A DNA stretch of 64,000 bases. Source: Hippopus hippopus. Lineage: Eukaryota > Mollusca > Bivalvia > Cardiida > Cardiidae. The notes beneath the pieces are model-generated. The model was not told the origin of the DNA. It saw only the letters and a list, made by a program, of their open reading frames with translations, and did not search any database. The stretch is from positions 20,407,239 through 20,471,238 of the forward strand of contig OX328108.1 of NCBI GenBank assembly GCA_946811185.2. Direction: 5' to 3'. Shown here one piece after another: positions 22,131 to 35,300 of this stretch (positions are counted from its first letter, which is position 1; every line of letters starts with the position of its first letter). Position numbers and translations under genes: made by a program.

Positions 22131-22357
22131 TTAATATTTACCACACCACTAGAATGGAGACTTGTCCAAATTGAAAGCTTTTGTAGACAACAATTAAATT
22201 GTGGCTCAGAAGATGTGATATACCTTTGGTAGGATAGGAAACATTGTGGAAAAGGAGAAAATGCTTGTTACCAGCATTTTCTTCTTTTCCCACAATGTTT
22301 TCAAAAACACTTTGCATCAAGTGTGTTAAAGCTCGGGATTGTGAGGAAAAGGGTTGA
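22131..22357. mobile_element. F1 MITE
   Basis: The left end is TTAATATTTACCACAC and the right end GGGTTGAA. The core (about 22238-22305) lacks one G-tract base on the left arm. Confidence 0.7.
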
Positions 22358-22557
22358 ACCCATTTATATGTATTTTATAGATATACTGTGTATGATAATC
22401 ATATGAGATAAATGTACTTATATAGGTTGTTACACTCATAGATACGCATAATGATAGGTGGAATCTAGAAGAAATTGCATTAGTACTATGCAAGTCCACT
22501 TGCTGACATAATGTGACTTATTGACTAATATCTTCTTCTAAATCTACAGGTCATGGC

Positions 22558-22977
22558 TTAACTCTATACCAAACGACCAAATTTTAGACTAGCCCAGTTT
22601 GAAAGAACTTGCAGATGACAAAAAAAATATGGCACAGATGATGGGATTTGTATCAGATAGATCATAAAACATATAGAAAAAGGAGAAAATGCTGGTTACC
22701 AGCATTTTCTCCTTTTCCCACAATGTTTTCAAAAGGCCTCGTCAGGGACGTTAAAACTCGCGATTTTGTGGTAAAGGGTTAAACCCTCCCATGTTTCATT
22801 GACCCTTTAGTAAAAAGCTTTGAAAAACATTGTGGGAAAAGGATGAAATGCTTATAACTAGCATTTTATCCTTTTCTCAGAAAAGCTTTCACCATTTCAG
22901 TGTCAAATCACAACATTTTAGTCATATTTTGTCATCTGCAAATGTTTGGACAAACCTGAATTTCTATGGTCTAATTG
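22558..22977. mobile_element. Two F1 MITEs sharing one TTAA
   Basis: 22558-22782 is direct with a good core (about 22675-22733). 22779-22977 is inverse and diverged. The shared TTAA is 22779-22782. Confidence 0.75.
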
Positions 22978-23003
22978 AGTTTTTCAGATAAGCTAGCAAT
23001 CTA

Positions 23004-23232
23004 TTAACCCTTTACCACACAATTCCTTCTTTAATAACCCGTACAAAAAGTCTTGTAGTGGTAAAGAAAGAAAATACTATGGAACCAGCTTTTTTTGTTT
23101 TTCTGATGATTTTTTCCATTATTTCAAGGACACTATTAATTTCTTCCATTTTAGCAAAATTTAATCCATGGTCCATAGATGCTTTGGAGTATATATGTAA
23201 GTCTTAAATTTTGTCTTCTGGTAAAGGGATAA
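23004..23232. mobile_element. F1 MITE with ruined palindrome
   Basis: The left terminus TTAACCCTTTACCACACAAT is perfect and the right terminus GGTAAAGGGATAA nearly so, but the core arms no longer pair. Confidence 0.6.
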
Positions 23233-24613
23233 ACTTTCTGTGAATATGTGAATTTTTTTTATTAGCTCATAGTCTTGCAGTCATTTCAGTATATGTATTT
23301 TTTTTTTTTAAATTAAAAATGTGTAAATATTGAAAAAAATAAAATCACTTGCATTTGAATTGTGTCATAATAAGTGCAATATATCAATTTTCTTATTTTC
23401 ATTGACTTCATGCTGAAAGTTGTACTCCTGTTCTTCATTTTCTTTATATTTTACTCAAATAAAAGACAACATGTGTATCATCTAAGCATGACCATAACAC
23501 AGGTTTGATGCAAACGGTTGTAACCCACTCTTTCAATATTTACAGGAGAAGAAAAAACTGATAATTTTTTTCATGAAAGGTACATGTAGTTTTGATTTGA
23601 GACATAACCTCTACATTTTCTCTGGTTGTAGGAGGAATTCTCAAGGAATATTTTGAGGGATTATGTATTGATGAGTATAGATTACAAAACTGTTAAAAAG
23701 TCATTTTTGATTGGAAAAAAGAAAAAGGACCTACAACCATTTTGCATTTAACTCATGATAAGAATAGTTGTTTGATTTTGAGGAAACTAACCCCTGACCA
23801 AACTACAATCTTTTCCACATTGAGAGCATCTTTAGATAACTATATTAGAACTGGTACAAATTGACCAAAAAGATCTCACATGGTAGAAAACTTTGTGGGA
23901 AAAGGAGAAAATACTGGTTACCAGCATTTTATCCTTTTATTGTAAATTTTTCAAAAGTTTTCTTCCTCAAGGTTGTTAAAATTCCTAATAGTGTGGTAAA
24001 GGGTTAAAGTAGCAAGATAATGCCAAAATCTCAAGACATTTTTGCTGTGAATTATGAGGGCTTTTCAGAAATTATTTGAGACTACGCTTATAATATGAGA
24101 ATGATAAGACTTACAAACGAAATATTTTATTTACAAATGACATATACTTTATTACTTTATACATGCCAAACATTGGGCCGCTAGGTTTTCTGTTTAGTGT
24201 CAGGGCCTGTTGGAAATATACCATCTCGCTTGGTCTGGAGCACAACAATGCTTTGAATGTGACGTCCTATCAACATTACTGCGCGTTTACACTACTGCAT
24301 GTCATTCCTTTTCAATAAACACCATTCAATCTAACTTAATATGTCGCTGCACCCATTTGTCGTACAGTTTTACATCATTTGCTATCTAATTACCTCACTA
24401 CATTTAGTTGCCTCAGTCTTCAGTTCACTAAATTATTGAATTTTATACCTCTCAACTGAAACTTGACACATGGAAAGACGTCGATGATCAGTCGTCCCCA
24501 CCTCCTTTTGTGATGAACGGAGATGATGCATCTTTCACAAACTGATTGTGGCACTGATAAATAAGAGCCCAAGACACGCCTCTTCCTCTCTGTGTCATGT
24601 CTAACATCTTTTT

Positions 24614-25689
24614 CAGCTCACCTGAGCACAACGTGCTCAAGTGGAGTTCTTAGAATCACATTGTGTCCATTGTACGTCGTGCGGCGTCAACATTTCTTTA
24701 AACATCTTCTCCTCCTAAACCGCTGGGCCAATTTGGACCAAATTTGGCTGGAATGTTTCTTGGGAGGTCCTCTTTAAGAATTGTTCACAAAATTTGATTC
24801 CATCAAAAGCTCTGGTTGCCATGGCAACCAAATGGAATTTTCTAAGAAATTCTGTAAAAATCTTCTATGAAACCGCTGGTCAGATTTTGAAATAATATCA
24901 CAGAAATGTTCCTTGGGTGACCCTTTTCAAAAAATGTTGGCGAAATTTTGATCCATCGAAAAACATGGCTGTGGTGGTGGGGGGCTATTTGCACTATACG
25001 GACATGAAGAAATTCTTAAAAATTCTTCTTCTCTGAAACCACTGGTCAGATTTTAAAATAATTTCACAGAAATGATCCTTATATTATGCCCCTTTTTTAG
25101 CTCAGCTGTTTCCGAAGAAAACATCGAGGTATTGTCATAGCCATGTTGTGGTCGTCTGCATTGTTGTCGTTGTTGTTGTGCAAAAACTTGACATTCTGCT
25201 ATATCTCGGCTTCCACTCAACACATATACTTGAAACTTGGAATAATTGTTGACTAGTAAAAGAGCAACCCATACAACAAAGACAGATAACTCTAAAATCA
25301 TTTTTGTCCAAATTATGCCCCTTTTTCAACCAGGAATTTTAACTTACTATCCAGCATTCAACAGCCAAGTGTTGGCACCCGCATGCAGTGCTCTTGTTCG
25401 ACTTAATATTTTTAGCCACTATTGGGCATGTGCTCTTGTTCATGAAATGGTCCATGGATGACCTGTCCCAAAATTTATTTGCAGAATCCTGATTCGTCAA
25501 AAACATGGCTGTGGTGATGATTGTAGGGGTGGTGACAGATTTTGAAATGATTTTTACAGGTGACCTTTTCAAAATTACTTGGCAAAATAATGATTTTGTT
25601 TCCAAAATTTCAATACTTCAAAAAAAATTGGCTATGGTCCTCTTGAAAATTCAGGGGAGTGATCCAGGGCCATCTTGGCCCTCTTGTTT
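24614..25689. mobile_element. Tandem-repeat element, complete (right copy)
   Basis: Same element with both ends: AGCTCACCTGAGCACAACGT and GGCCATCTTGGCCCTCTTGT, the latter being the inverse of the AAACAAGAGGGCC start of two other elements here. The layout (short conserved ends, internal tandem repeats) resembles non-autonomous tandem-repeat elements described in bivalves. Confidence 0.7.
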
Positions 25690-28600
25690 ATTTCAGTAGG
25701 CGTTTTTCCAAGCTTGACCCAAAACTTTATGTAAGCTTGCTGCTCCATCATCCTTTGTTATCCGTTTTGTTGCCGTTTCTTTGATTACATGAACTTCCGG
25801 AAAATGGTAAAAAATTGTTTATCAATTATGTGAACAATATGAAACTTTACTGGAAATTCGTCAGAATAATGTAGTGTATATGACATCATTCTAACTTACT
25901 TTTCCCAGCTATTTTGATATCATTTAAGCTTTTATTCAAGTGTGATTTATTTGAACTAACTCATTTTTACGGCGAGCTCTGATTACTCACACCTGTTGTT
26001 GATTTTAGGTTATATACTATTATAACATGCAACTCATACAGATTTCATTTAGATCTTTCAATTTATTAAAGATTAATTCACGTTTATTGAAAATTTTATG
26101 TACATATGTTGAGTTTTTCTCTGAAAACATACATTGTCTCAATAGTTTCTGAACAACCCTCGTAAGTTTCAAAAACTTGTATGAATGGTATATGAAAAAT
26201 AAATTGAATTTCTGCATATTGTGGTAATTTCACTGGTTCGACTATAGCCAGTCCCACATGTGCTTAATAAATGCCTGAGAACTCTGTATCATAAAGCTAG
26301 CCTCAGGCGATATCCAAAAGCTAAACTGAAAAGACATGTTTTTTTGTTACTTTGTTTTGTGTGTTGAGCGGCATCTGCTTGTAGAAAAAGCGACTAGCAT
26401 TTTTTTAACCCTCGTAACCAGTTACAAATAGGCAAGTCTGATTTTAAACAATATTGTCAGAAGTGGAAATGGTCAATCACTTTGTAATCATTGTGTATGT
26501 TGGAGGAAGGGTGTTCTCTGGGTTGATGATTAAATCTCTGTCATTTGACAAAATACTTGATAATATGTCTTAATTTCAAAGCATATGCAGAGCATAACTA
26601 TAAATTTGGCTCAAATGACAGAATTTTTGTAAGTCAAAGGACAGAAAACAACGTGGAAAAAGGAGAGAAAAAGCATTTTCTCCTTTTCCCACAATGTTTT
26701 CTAAAGCTGTGGCTGTTAGGGTTGTTAGAACTCAGGATTGTGTGGTAAAGGCTTAAGCAAAATAAATCTCCTGTGTACTCATGCAGCAATGTTATAGCCA
26801 TTTAGCCATTTAGCCCCATGTTACACAATCCCTACTTTTAACAACACTGACGGAGACTTTTAATACATTGTGGGAAAAAGAGAAAATGGTGGCAACAGGT
26901 ATTTGCCCCTTTTCCCACTAAACGTTCTACCCTGTGAAAGAACTTTGGTTTATTTGTACCACTTTCGCCATTGTTTTCTACAGATGCTTTCACTTAGGAA
27001 GAGTCTAGAATTTGTCTCTTGGTAAAGAATTAAGTTTAAATAATTAAATTTTGCCAAGATGAAATATCAAGTATTAAGACGGAGCACATGATTCTCCGCA
27101 TTCTACACCCCTGTATTTTTGTTTTTCTTTTTTGGTAAAATACTGCAATTCTATTACTTCTTCATAGGGGTGTAATTGAGTACTTAAAAATGTAATTAAG
27201 GAAAGTACCAGAATTGTATTATGCCATGCTCAACTGTGCTTATAAAACTTGCATGCTGAACTGAGTTTGTGCTTAAACTTTAAAGTCTAATTATCCTTTG
27301 GACGGTATGAATATTTACAATGAAGACTTCAAATCAAAAGGCAGACACAAAGCAAAGCTGTAAAGTTCAGAAGTTATTCAATAAGGTTTATCAAATTAGA
27401 TTTCTACAACTTATGAAATTTCATGTTCAGCTGAGTTATATAAGCATTAACTGAGTTTGAAATGGTTTTCTTTTTTAAATCTTTTTATTGAAAGTTTTGT
27501 ATTTGAAGGACTCTAACTGCCTATCAAAGGGTTCTAAGGTTGTTAACAGTACCAAGGCATGCTACATATCCCCAACTGCCTTGATACAACAGTTTCCTTA
27601 TACATGTATAATGTTTTCAATATCCTGATCAGTTGCTTTATTCACAGACTGTCCCGAAGATAGCTCTTCTAAATTCCAATAGTAGTTACCTGTGTCTGTT
27701 GATTTAGAGATGAGGCATCTTATTGGCTGAGACAAATTGTGTCTCAGCCAGTTCGATGCCTGTCTCTAAATTAAGTTTAAGAATAATGTATAGAATAGCT
27801 ATATGATATGAAATACAATGAAGAAAATGGAGTTACTGCTTGTACAAGCATTTTTTCCCATTTTCCAACAGTGTTGGTTTAAGCTATCCTTTCCTTGGCT
27901 AAAAAAAAAAAAAATTATGATATCTAATTCATGTAAATGGCGATAGTAGACACTGCAAAGCATAAGCAAGTATTTATTTTTTAATACCGGTATACTTTGT
28001 TAAAGCTTGAATATCTTTAAATATCATTATGACTAAATAAAAGATGCTTTATTAAACTACTTTGTTATTTTTATTCTGCTATTGTTTTAACTATTTTAAA
28101 CCCTTTTAAAAAGGATCCTGTGCTTTTATCATTCTGAAGAAGGCTTTTGAAATCATAGTGGGCAATGAAAGAAATGCTGATAACCAGCATCTTCTTTTTC
28201 CACCATGTTCTCTACCTTTTCAAAGCTTGTTTAATCGTTTGAGTCAATTATTTGTCATCTGAAAGCCTAAAATTTTTTATTTGGGGAAGGGTTAACTTGT
28301 AATACTGAACAACAACCTTGTCAGATATGGAGCTAATTCACAAATAATTCAAAATATTGTTCTAATATGATTTCATGACTTAATATTGAGGGTTGCTGGT
28401 TTGAAAATTGCAGCTGGACCAATTTCTTTCAAACGACTAAAGATGCTCGTTTTACGTAACAGGATTCATTGCTTTCTCAATGCTGATCATTGTTATACCC
28501 CTGCAAAACGAATCAGCCTGTCTGTCCATGTGTCCGTCTGTGGACAAATACTAGTAATTTTGTGTCGCGAACTCCTCCTACAGGTTTGCTGCTATTGTAT

Positions 28601-31600
28601 TGAAAGTTTGGTGATATATTGGTCGTATACTGAAGTTGTGCAAGACGCAGTTTTCAATCATCTACTCCCTATGATTCCAGGGTAATCTCCCCTTGAACTA
28701 AGAAAATTCTTTGTTAAATTCCCTGTTTCTGTCAAAGCGCTGGCGGGCGTATTAAGTCACATTCAGTGACAGCTCTAGTTTCAACAATCTTTATAAAGGA
28801 AAGCAGCCAGGTGCTTGGGAAGAATATTATGCAAAGGACTGGTAAGAAAGGATTTCACGGAGAGCATCAATAGGTGCACTGGCTGCTGCGATATAAATGA
28901 AATAATGTTGAAAATGGTGTTAAACACCATACAAACAGCAAGTGGAGAACAAATACAGTATTTTAATGTGACTGGACAAGGGACAATGGTCACTCAAAAT
29001 GCCCAACAATTGTTCTAATTCTTGACCACTAGTATAACTAGTCTAGGCCCGGTAGGGTAGTTCACTGATCAGCCTATCTGACTTGTAATCTGCAGGTTGG
29101 ATACCTGGTTGAGGCAAACTTTCTTTCCAGTGATTTTTCAGCTCTCACCTCTAATGCATGTGAGATAAGTAGTCAAGGGCTTTAAACAAAAGTTGTGTCA
29201 GCACTAGTGTGATAAAGCCAGGAAACCCATGTGTAGGTGCATTGATAACTGTGATAAGACCCAAGTTGTAAAAACAGCGTTAAACTCCCAATACAGACAA
29301 AATAACTAGTTTAATCACCTGACTGGCAGAAACGTTCAATCACAACCAATGAAATGGCTTATCATGGAAATTAGAATTGAGTTGAATAGAACCCTAATTC
29401 TTGAAAATATTGTGTCCCCAAGATGCTCATTACAACTTTTGCCAATGAATATGAGTTACACTTTGTGGAAAAGGGGGTTTAGTGCATCTGCAAAATGTAT
29501 TGACACATGTCAGCCTGTGCAGTTTGCTCAAGTCCAAAGACCATTCTACCTGATGATTCAGTCGGTTGTTAGACGAAATGAATCTCATGATCTGGATCCA
29601 TAATTATATGATGACTTGCTTGGCATAATGCATCATAGAGATGTACTAAATGCCCTTTTGTAAGAGCCCTGATCATACTATTTTGACTCAGCTGATATGA
29701 AAAAACTGATTCAGAAGGAACATTCACAATTCTGATACTGGGAAAAGTCATTTTATACCTTTATGAAACAATTCCTTGATAAACAACTGAGAATTATAAA
29801 GCTATATAAAACATTTTTGGAGAAGGAGGAGTTGCTGTCAGCAAGCATTTTCTCCTTTTTCCACCATGGCTTTTTTACCTTTTCAATGACAAATTCTATC
29901 ACTTGTACCAAAGTCTATTTGTTGTCTGCAAATGCTTTTAAATTAGACAAGTCTAAAATTTTGTAACCTGGTAAAGGGACATACGTTAAATTTGGTAAAT
30001 TCACAGAGAACATGTGCTAAGCCTGGTAGCGCAGCTGTTAGCGTACAGGGCTTGAAACCTGGTGGTCAATGGTTCAAGTTCCAATGCAGTCTATTTCTTT
30101 CCAAGGATAGATGGTATTCATTGCAACAAGATTCATTCCTTTCTCATGCCTGATCATTGTTTCAATGTTTGTTACTGTGTCAAAAGAGCTATTGCCTTGG
30201 AAACAAAATTTTGCAAAGTGCTGGTAATTGAAATTCCGGGATAGCATGGATAGATGCACTGGCTGCCCGAGATACAACTGAAATGATGTTGAAAATAGAG
30301 TTACCTCTTTACCAAATGACAAAATTTAAGGTTAGTCCAAATTGAAAGGTTGTTCTGGGAAGGGTAGAAAACATTGTGGGAAAAGGAGAAAATGCTGCTT
30401 ACCAGCATTTTCTCCTTTTCCCACAGTGTTTTCAAAAGGCTTCTTTTTCAGGGTCGTTAAAAGTCGAGATTGTGTCGTAAAGGGTTAACTTAAACATCAA
30501 ACAAAGAAACAAAATTAAACGCATGAAAATATGCAAAAACGAAAAATAACTACCATCAAGTTCTTAACTTTTAATACAAGCAAAAAAATACTTAAAAAAA
30601 AAGGAAACTATAAATAGGAAAAACAATGATATCAATTTTATAATCATTCATTCACTCCAGCACTTTCTCCCCTTTCAGCTTTCTCAAGACAAATCCTTGC
30701 ATTTAACTTTTTACCAAACAACAACATTTTAGATTGGAAGCATTTGCAGACAACAAATCAAACATTGCTCAAATGATGACATTTGACTGTAATAGTATAC
30801 TAGAAAAAATTTTGGTAAAAGGAGAAAATGCTGGTTACCAGCATTTTCTCCTTTTCCCAAAATGTTTTCAAAAGCATGTTTTCCCTGGAGTCGTTAAAAC
30901 TTTGGATTTTGTGGTAAAGACTTAACTCTTTACCAAACGACAAAATTTTAGACTTGTCCAAATTGAAAGCATTTGCAGACGACAAAATAAACGTGACTCA
31001 AAAATTGAAACTTGACTTTAGAAGAGTAGAAAACATTGTGGAAAAAGGAGAAAATGCTGGTTACCAGCATTTTCTCCTTTTCCCACAATGTTTTCAGAAA
31101 GCTTCTTCCTCTGGGTCGTAAAAACCAGGGATTGTTTGATAAAGGGTTAAACCACATTTGATGCTATCAATATGAAAACGTTTAAAATTTTGTCATCCGT
31201 TACAGTGTTAACCCTTACCACACAATCCAGAGATTTAAGGACCCTGAGAAAGAAAGCTTCTGAAAATATTGTGTGAAAAATAGAAAACTCTGGTAACTAG
31301 CATGTTATCCTTTTACCACAATGCTTTCTACACAATCAAAGTCAAGTTGCATCATTTGAGCCAGCAGTAATTTATTGTCTGCAAATGTTTTGAATTTTGA
31401 CAAGTCTACAATTTTGTCATACAGAAAAGAGTTAACTCTTTTAAGACAAAGTTTTAGGCTGAACCAAGTTGAAAGCAGGTGACAAATCACCCCTTACAGT
31501 GCCTTATAAACCAAATAGACATTTTTCTGTCTAGAAATTAGACCCAAATAAGTGGAATTTCAAGGTTGTTTTTATCTATAGGAAGTTTAGATCCAAGATC

Positions 31601-32037
31601 AGACTGCATGTTTTGTGCAGAATAATCTTGATCTACACTGGCTGCAAAGGCAAAGATAGTGGTTAAAAGTAATGAAGATCAGCTGTTGATTTGTTAGAAA
31701 AGATTGTGGGAAAAGATACAAATGGAGGAAAAGGAGAAAATGCTGGTAACCAGCATTTTATCCTTTTTCCACAATGTTTTCTACCCTTTACTTGAGAGTG
31801 TTAAATTTGTCATCTACAATAGCTTTCTAAATGTCCATGTTTAAAATTTTAAAATTCTGGTAAAGAATAAAAAAACATGTAAAATGGATATAGTTAACAT
31901 ACATGTTGATCAACAAACACATGTGACACCTTTCTGTTTGCTGCAGAAGTTTCTCATCTTCTGCAATTTCTCCATTAGCTACAATGTTTCCAAAAGAGGT
32001 CTGCTACAAGATAAACAATGACAATTTCATAGAGTGT

Positions 32038-32318
32038 CTATTTTTCTTCTTTCCACGCAGACAATCTTGTTTTAAATTGGTTATCTGGAGTTGGTGTTGG
32101 AACTTTAGCTGACTTCGTCGTAGATCCAGATATAGGTCGAGTCGTGTAGGATGTCGACGGGCGTGTCGTGGAAGAAGATGGCCGACTGTTTTCATCTGAC
32201 CGAGAAATTCCTATACTTGGTGTTTTCTTTCCTCGTGCTGGGGCCGAGACAGCTCTATTGGCAAGGTTATTTGTATCTTGTTTCCTAGACTTGGGTTGTG
32301 TGGTATTAGGTCTTACCC
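32038..32318 (-). CDS. ANKAR: ANKAR terminal exon (right copy)
   Basis: A 281-nt exon (2 nt + 92 codons + TAG) with acceptor TTTACTACAG. It reads VRPNTTQPKSRKQDTNNLAN, passes through a Ser/Thr/Pro/Arg-rich disordered stretch (SSSTTRPSTSYTTRP), and ends DNQFKTRLSAWKEEK. The phase fits the mini-exon. Its two differences from the left copy are both silent. A possible polyadenylation signal (AATAAA on the minus strand) lies at 31376-31371, about 660 nt past the stop and inside an F1 element. Confidence 0.82.
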
Positions 32319-35300
32319 CTGTAGTAAAAATAGAAAGCAGACTGGTTCAGCTTCAATTTGACAATTTTCAACCCCAGTTGTCTTTGCAAGTTTAACACCA
32401 GAAAGTTTTTTTCTTTATACTGCAACAAAATACTTTTGAAGCCATTGTGGTGGAGGGTAAAATACTCAAGAGAATTTCATTCAACCACAATGTTTTCATA
32501 TAAATCACTGTACAACATATCAGGATTGACATACTGTACTTCAGAAGGACGTTTTCAGTTGCATCTGCTTTAAATATGTTTCAGAAAGTAACAAACTACC
32601 CATAACAATCCTGACTTTTAATGACCCTAGGGAAGAAGGCTTTTGAAAACATCATGGGAAAAGGAGAAAATGCTGGTAACCAGCATTTTCTCCTTTTCCC
32701 ACAATGTTTTCTACCCAATCAATGACAAATTTCGACATATGGGCCACCTTTAATTTCTCGTCTGTAATTGTTGTCAATTTGGACCAGTCTGAGACTTTGT
32801 CCTTTGGTAAAGAGTTAACTCTGTATCAGATGACAAAATTTTGGACCGCACTAACTTGAAAGCATTTGCAGATGACAAAGTAAAATGTGGCCCCAAAGAA
32901 GATTTCTGTCTTTTAGATGACAGAAAATATAGCACTTTCTCCTTTTCCTACAATGTTTTCAAAAGCCTTCTATCTCAGGGTTATTGAAACTCTGGATTGT
33001 TTGCTAAAGGGTTAAATTTTAAACATGGATAAAGCCAACTGATGCTTTCTAATGAAAACATTAGAAACAATTCTAGTGACTGGAGAGAAACAGATCCTGT
33101 CTATGGTACTCTCGCAAAACTGGGCTAATGCATCTTTGTAAAGCACTATGCAAAGCATGTCAGAGTACAATATGGATGTATAATTAAAAAACAACTTAAT
33201 AATGAGATGGAATGGTCCACTGACATGCAGAAAATTTAACAATAGCAAAATGTTTCAACCCAGGTCAGCCTGCGTGGGCGGCACAAGCTGACATGGGTCA
33301 ATAAGGCTTGCAGATGCATCAAAGCCCCTTTTCACAAAGCATGACTCTTATGAAAATGGTGCAGAAGTGCAGTCTTTAAGTCTTAACCTGACAAAATTCT
33401 AGACTTGTCCAAATTGACAGCACTTGCAGATGACAAAATAAATGGGACTCAAAAATTGAAATTTGTTTTGGGAAGGGTAGAAAACATTGTGGGAAAAGGA
33501 GAAAATGCTGGTTACCAGCATTTTCTCCTTTTCCCACAATTTTTTTAAAAGACTTCTTTCTCAGGGTCGTGAAAACCCAGGATTGTTTGAGAATGGGTTA
33601 AGTCTTAATCAGAAGATATAAAATTAGAATAGATCTTTTTTGAAGAAAATGAAGGACACTGAACAATTTTGCGTGAAATGACGCAATTCGTCTGGGAAAG
33701 GGTGGAAAACATTGTGGGAAAAAAGCTGGAAAATGCTGGAAACCCTCATTTTTTTTTTCCCCTCTTTATTTTCAAAATGCAGGTAGAGGGTTGAATTTTA
33801 AAGCATTCCTTAAATTTACTGGGAAATAACAAGAATCAGAAAAAAAATCCTGGAATTAAAAGAACATGAAAAAAAATTAAAGCTACACCTACCAAATGTA
33901 TTTCCCATCCTGCTGCTAGGTATAATTGGATAACCCCCATTTATTTCCAAGCTAAAAATAGAACAAAACAGTTTCCAAGCTAAAGATAGACAAAAATCCA
34001 TGCCAGAAATAGCACAAAAAGTTTCCAAGCTAAAAATTTTCTACAATCTCCCATTTCTTTTTCACATAGGAGTAGAAAATTTTTAGAAATTTTTAACAAA
34101 ATTTAAGTAGGATAAAGACGAGATGCTTTGCAAACTGTCGATTTAGATTAAAATCCACGTAAATTACTGTCTGCAGTTTTCGATTTTTGGTTTATATTAT
34201 ATGACTGAGACCTTGAGATTAAAATTTCAGACTTGTCAAAACTAAAAACATGTGCAGATGACACTTAATATGCTGCTAAAATGATGAAATTTGTCCTTTC
34301 AATTGTTGAAAACATTTTGCACTTGAATGTTTGATAAATGGCTATACTGAGAGGAGACCTAGTTTTTTCAATGGTCCCCTGAAAATTTATATCCTTACGA
34401 TGCTTGCATTCATGTATGGAAAGCATAAAGCTAGTCAAAGAAAAGAGCCCAAGTATTAACCATTGTAGATAGCAGAAAGGGATTAATACTGGTAAGTAGT
34501 ATAGTGCCATGTCCATCGACTTAAAAATTAATGCTAGACTCTAAATGCTAAAAATGGTTTCTGCAGTGTATTAGAAATAACCCTATGTCAGACAAATGAA
34601 TTAATTCTCTTACAAGGATTAAGAAAGAAGAAAAAAGTAAATAATAAGACTGTAAGTAAACACTGTGACAAAACAGACCATAAATATTATAATGACCCAA
34701 GTGACACTGACCTCATCCTCTTGATGTCAAAATCATTAGGGATCATTTCAACTTCATGATCAATATTTATGTCATCTTTGAAGAACCTAGGTCAGCCAAC
34801 ATCTATGTTTTGTCAAAATAGGTTTTTGTATTCTGACAGACCAGACCAAATGACAGATATTTATGGGCAAAGCATGTACAGCTCTTCTTTCATGGGGGCA
34901 TATTTACTATTATTTAAACTCTAATGACTTAGAAATATATAAAATTTTGAATGATGGAATTTGTTTTCAAAAGGGTGAAAAAAATTGTGGAAAAAGGAGA
35001 AAATGCTGGTAACCAGAATTTTCTCCTTTTCCCACAATGTTTTCAAAAGCCTTCTCCCTTAGGGTCATTAAAACACCAGCTTGCTTTCTATAGGGCTAAT
35101 AATAATGATGAAACTATTAGTCATAATTAGAAACAAATCATAGAAATGAAGATATCCCAACACCTCTTCCTAGAAAAAAAGATCAAACAATTTACCATTG
35201 GGAAGGCAGACCAACAATCTTTGCTCGCTTGAAGTCCTCCATGAAGTCGGGGCTGATTTTGGGACTTTCCCCAATATTATCCATTAGCTTCTTGTGAAGC

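Larger units (their letters stand above)
16431..23605. other. Unique spacer between the two duplicate copies
   Basis: Not duplicated. It holds the golgin GRIP exon, two F2 foldbacks (16785-16972, 17698-17946), a 120 bp inverted repeat (19690-19810) and about a dozen F1 copies of varied age. 19811-21050 (apart from the possible 15-nt exon) and 23233-23605 show nothing recognisable beyond AT-rich DNA. Confidence 0.8.
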
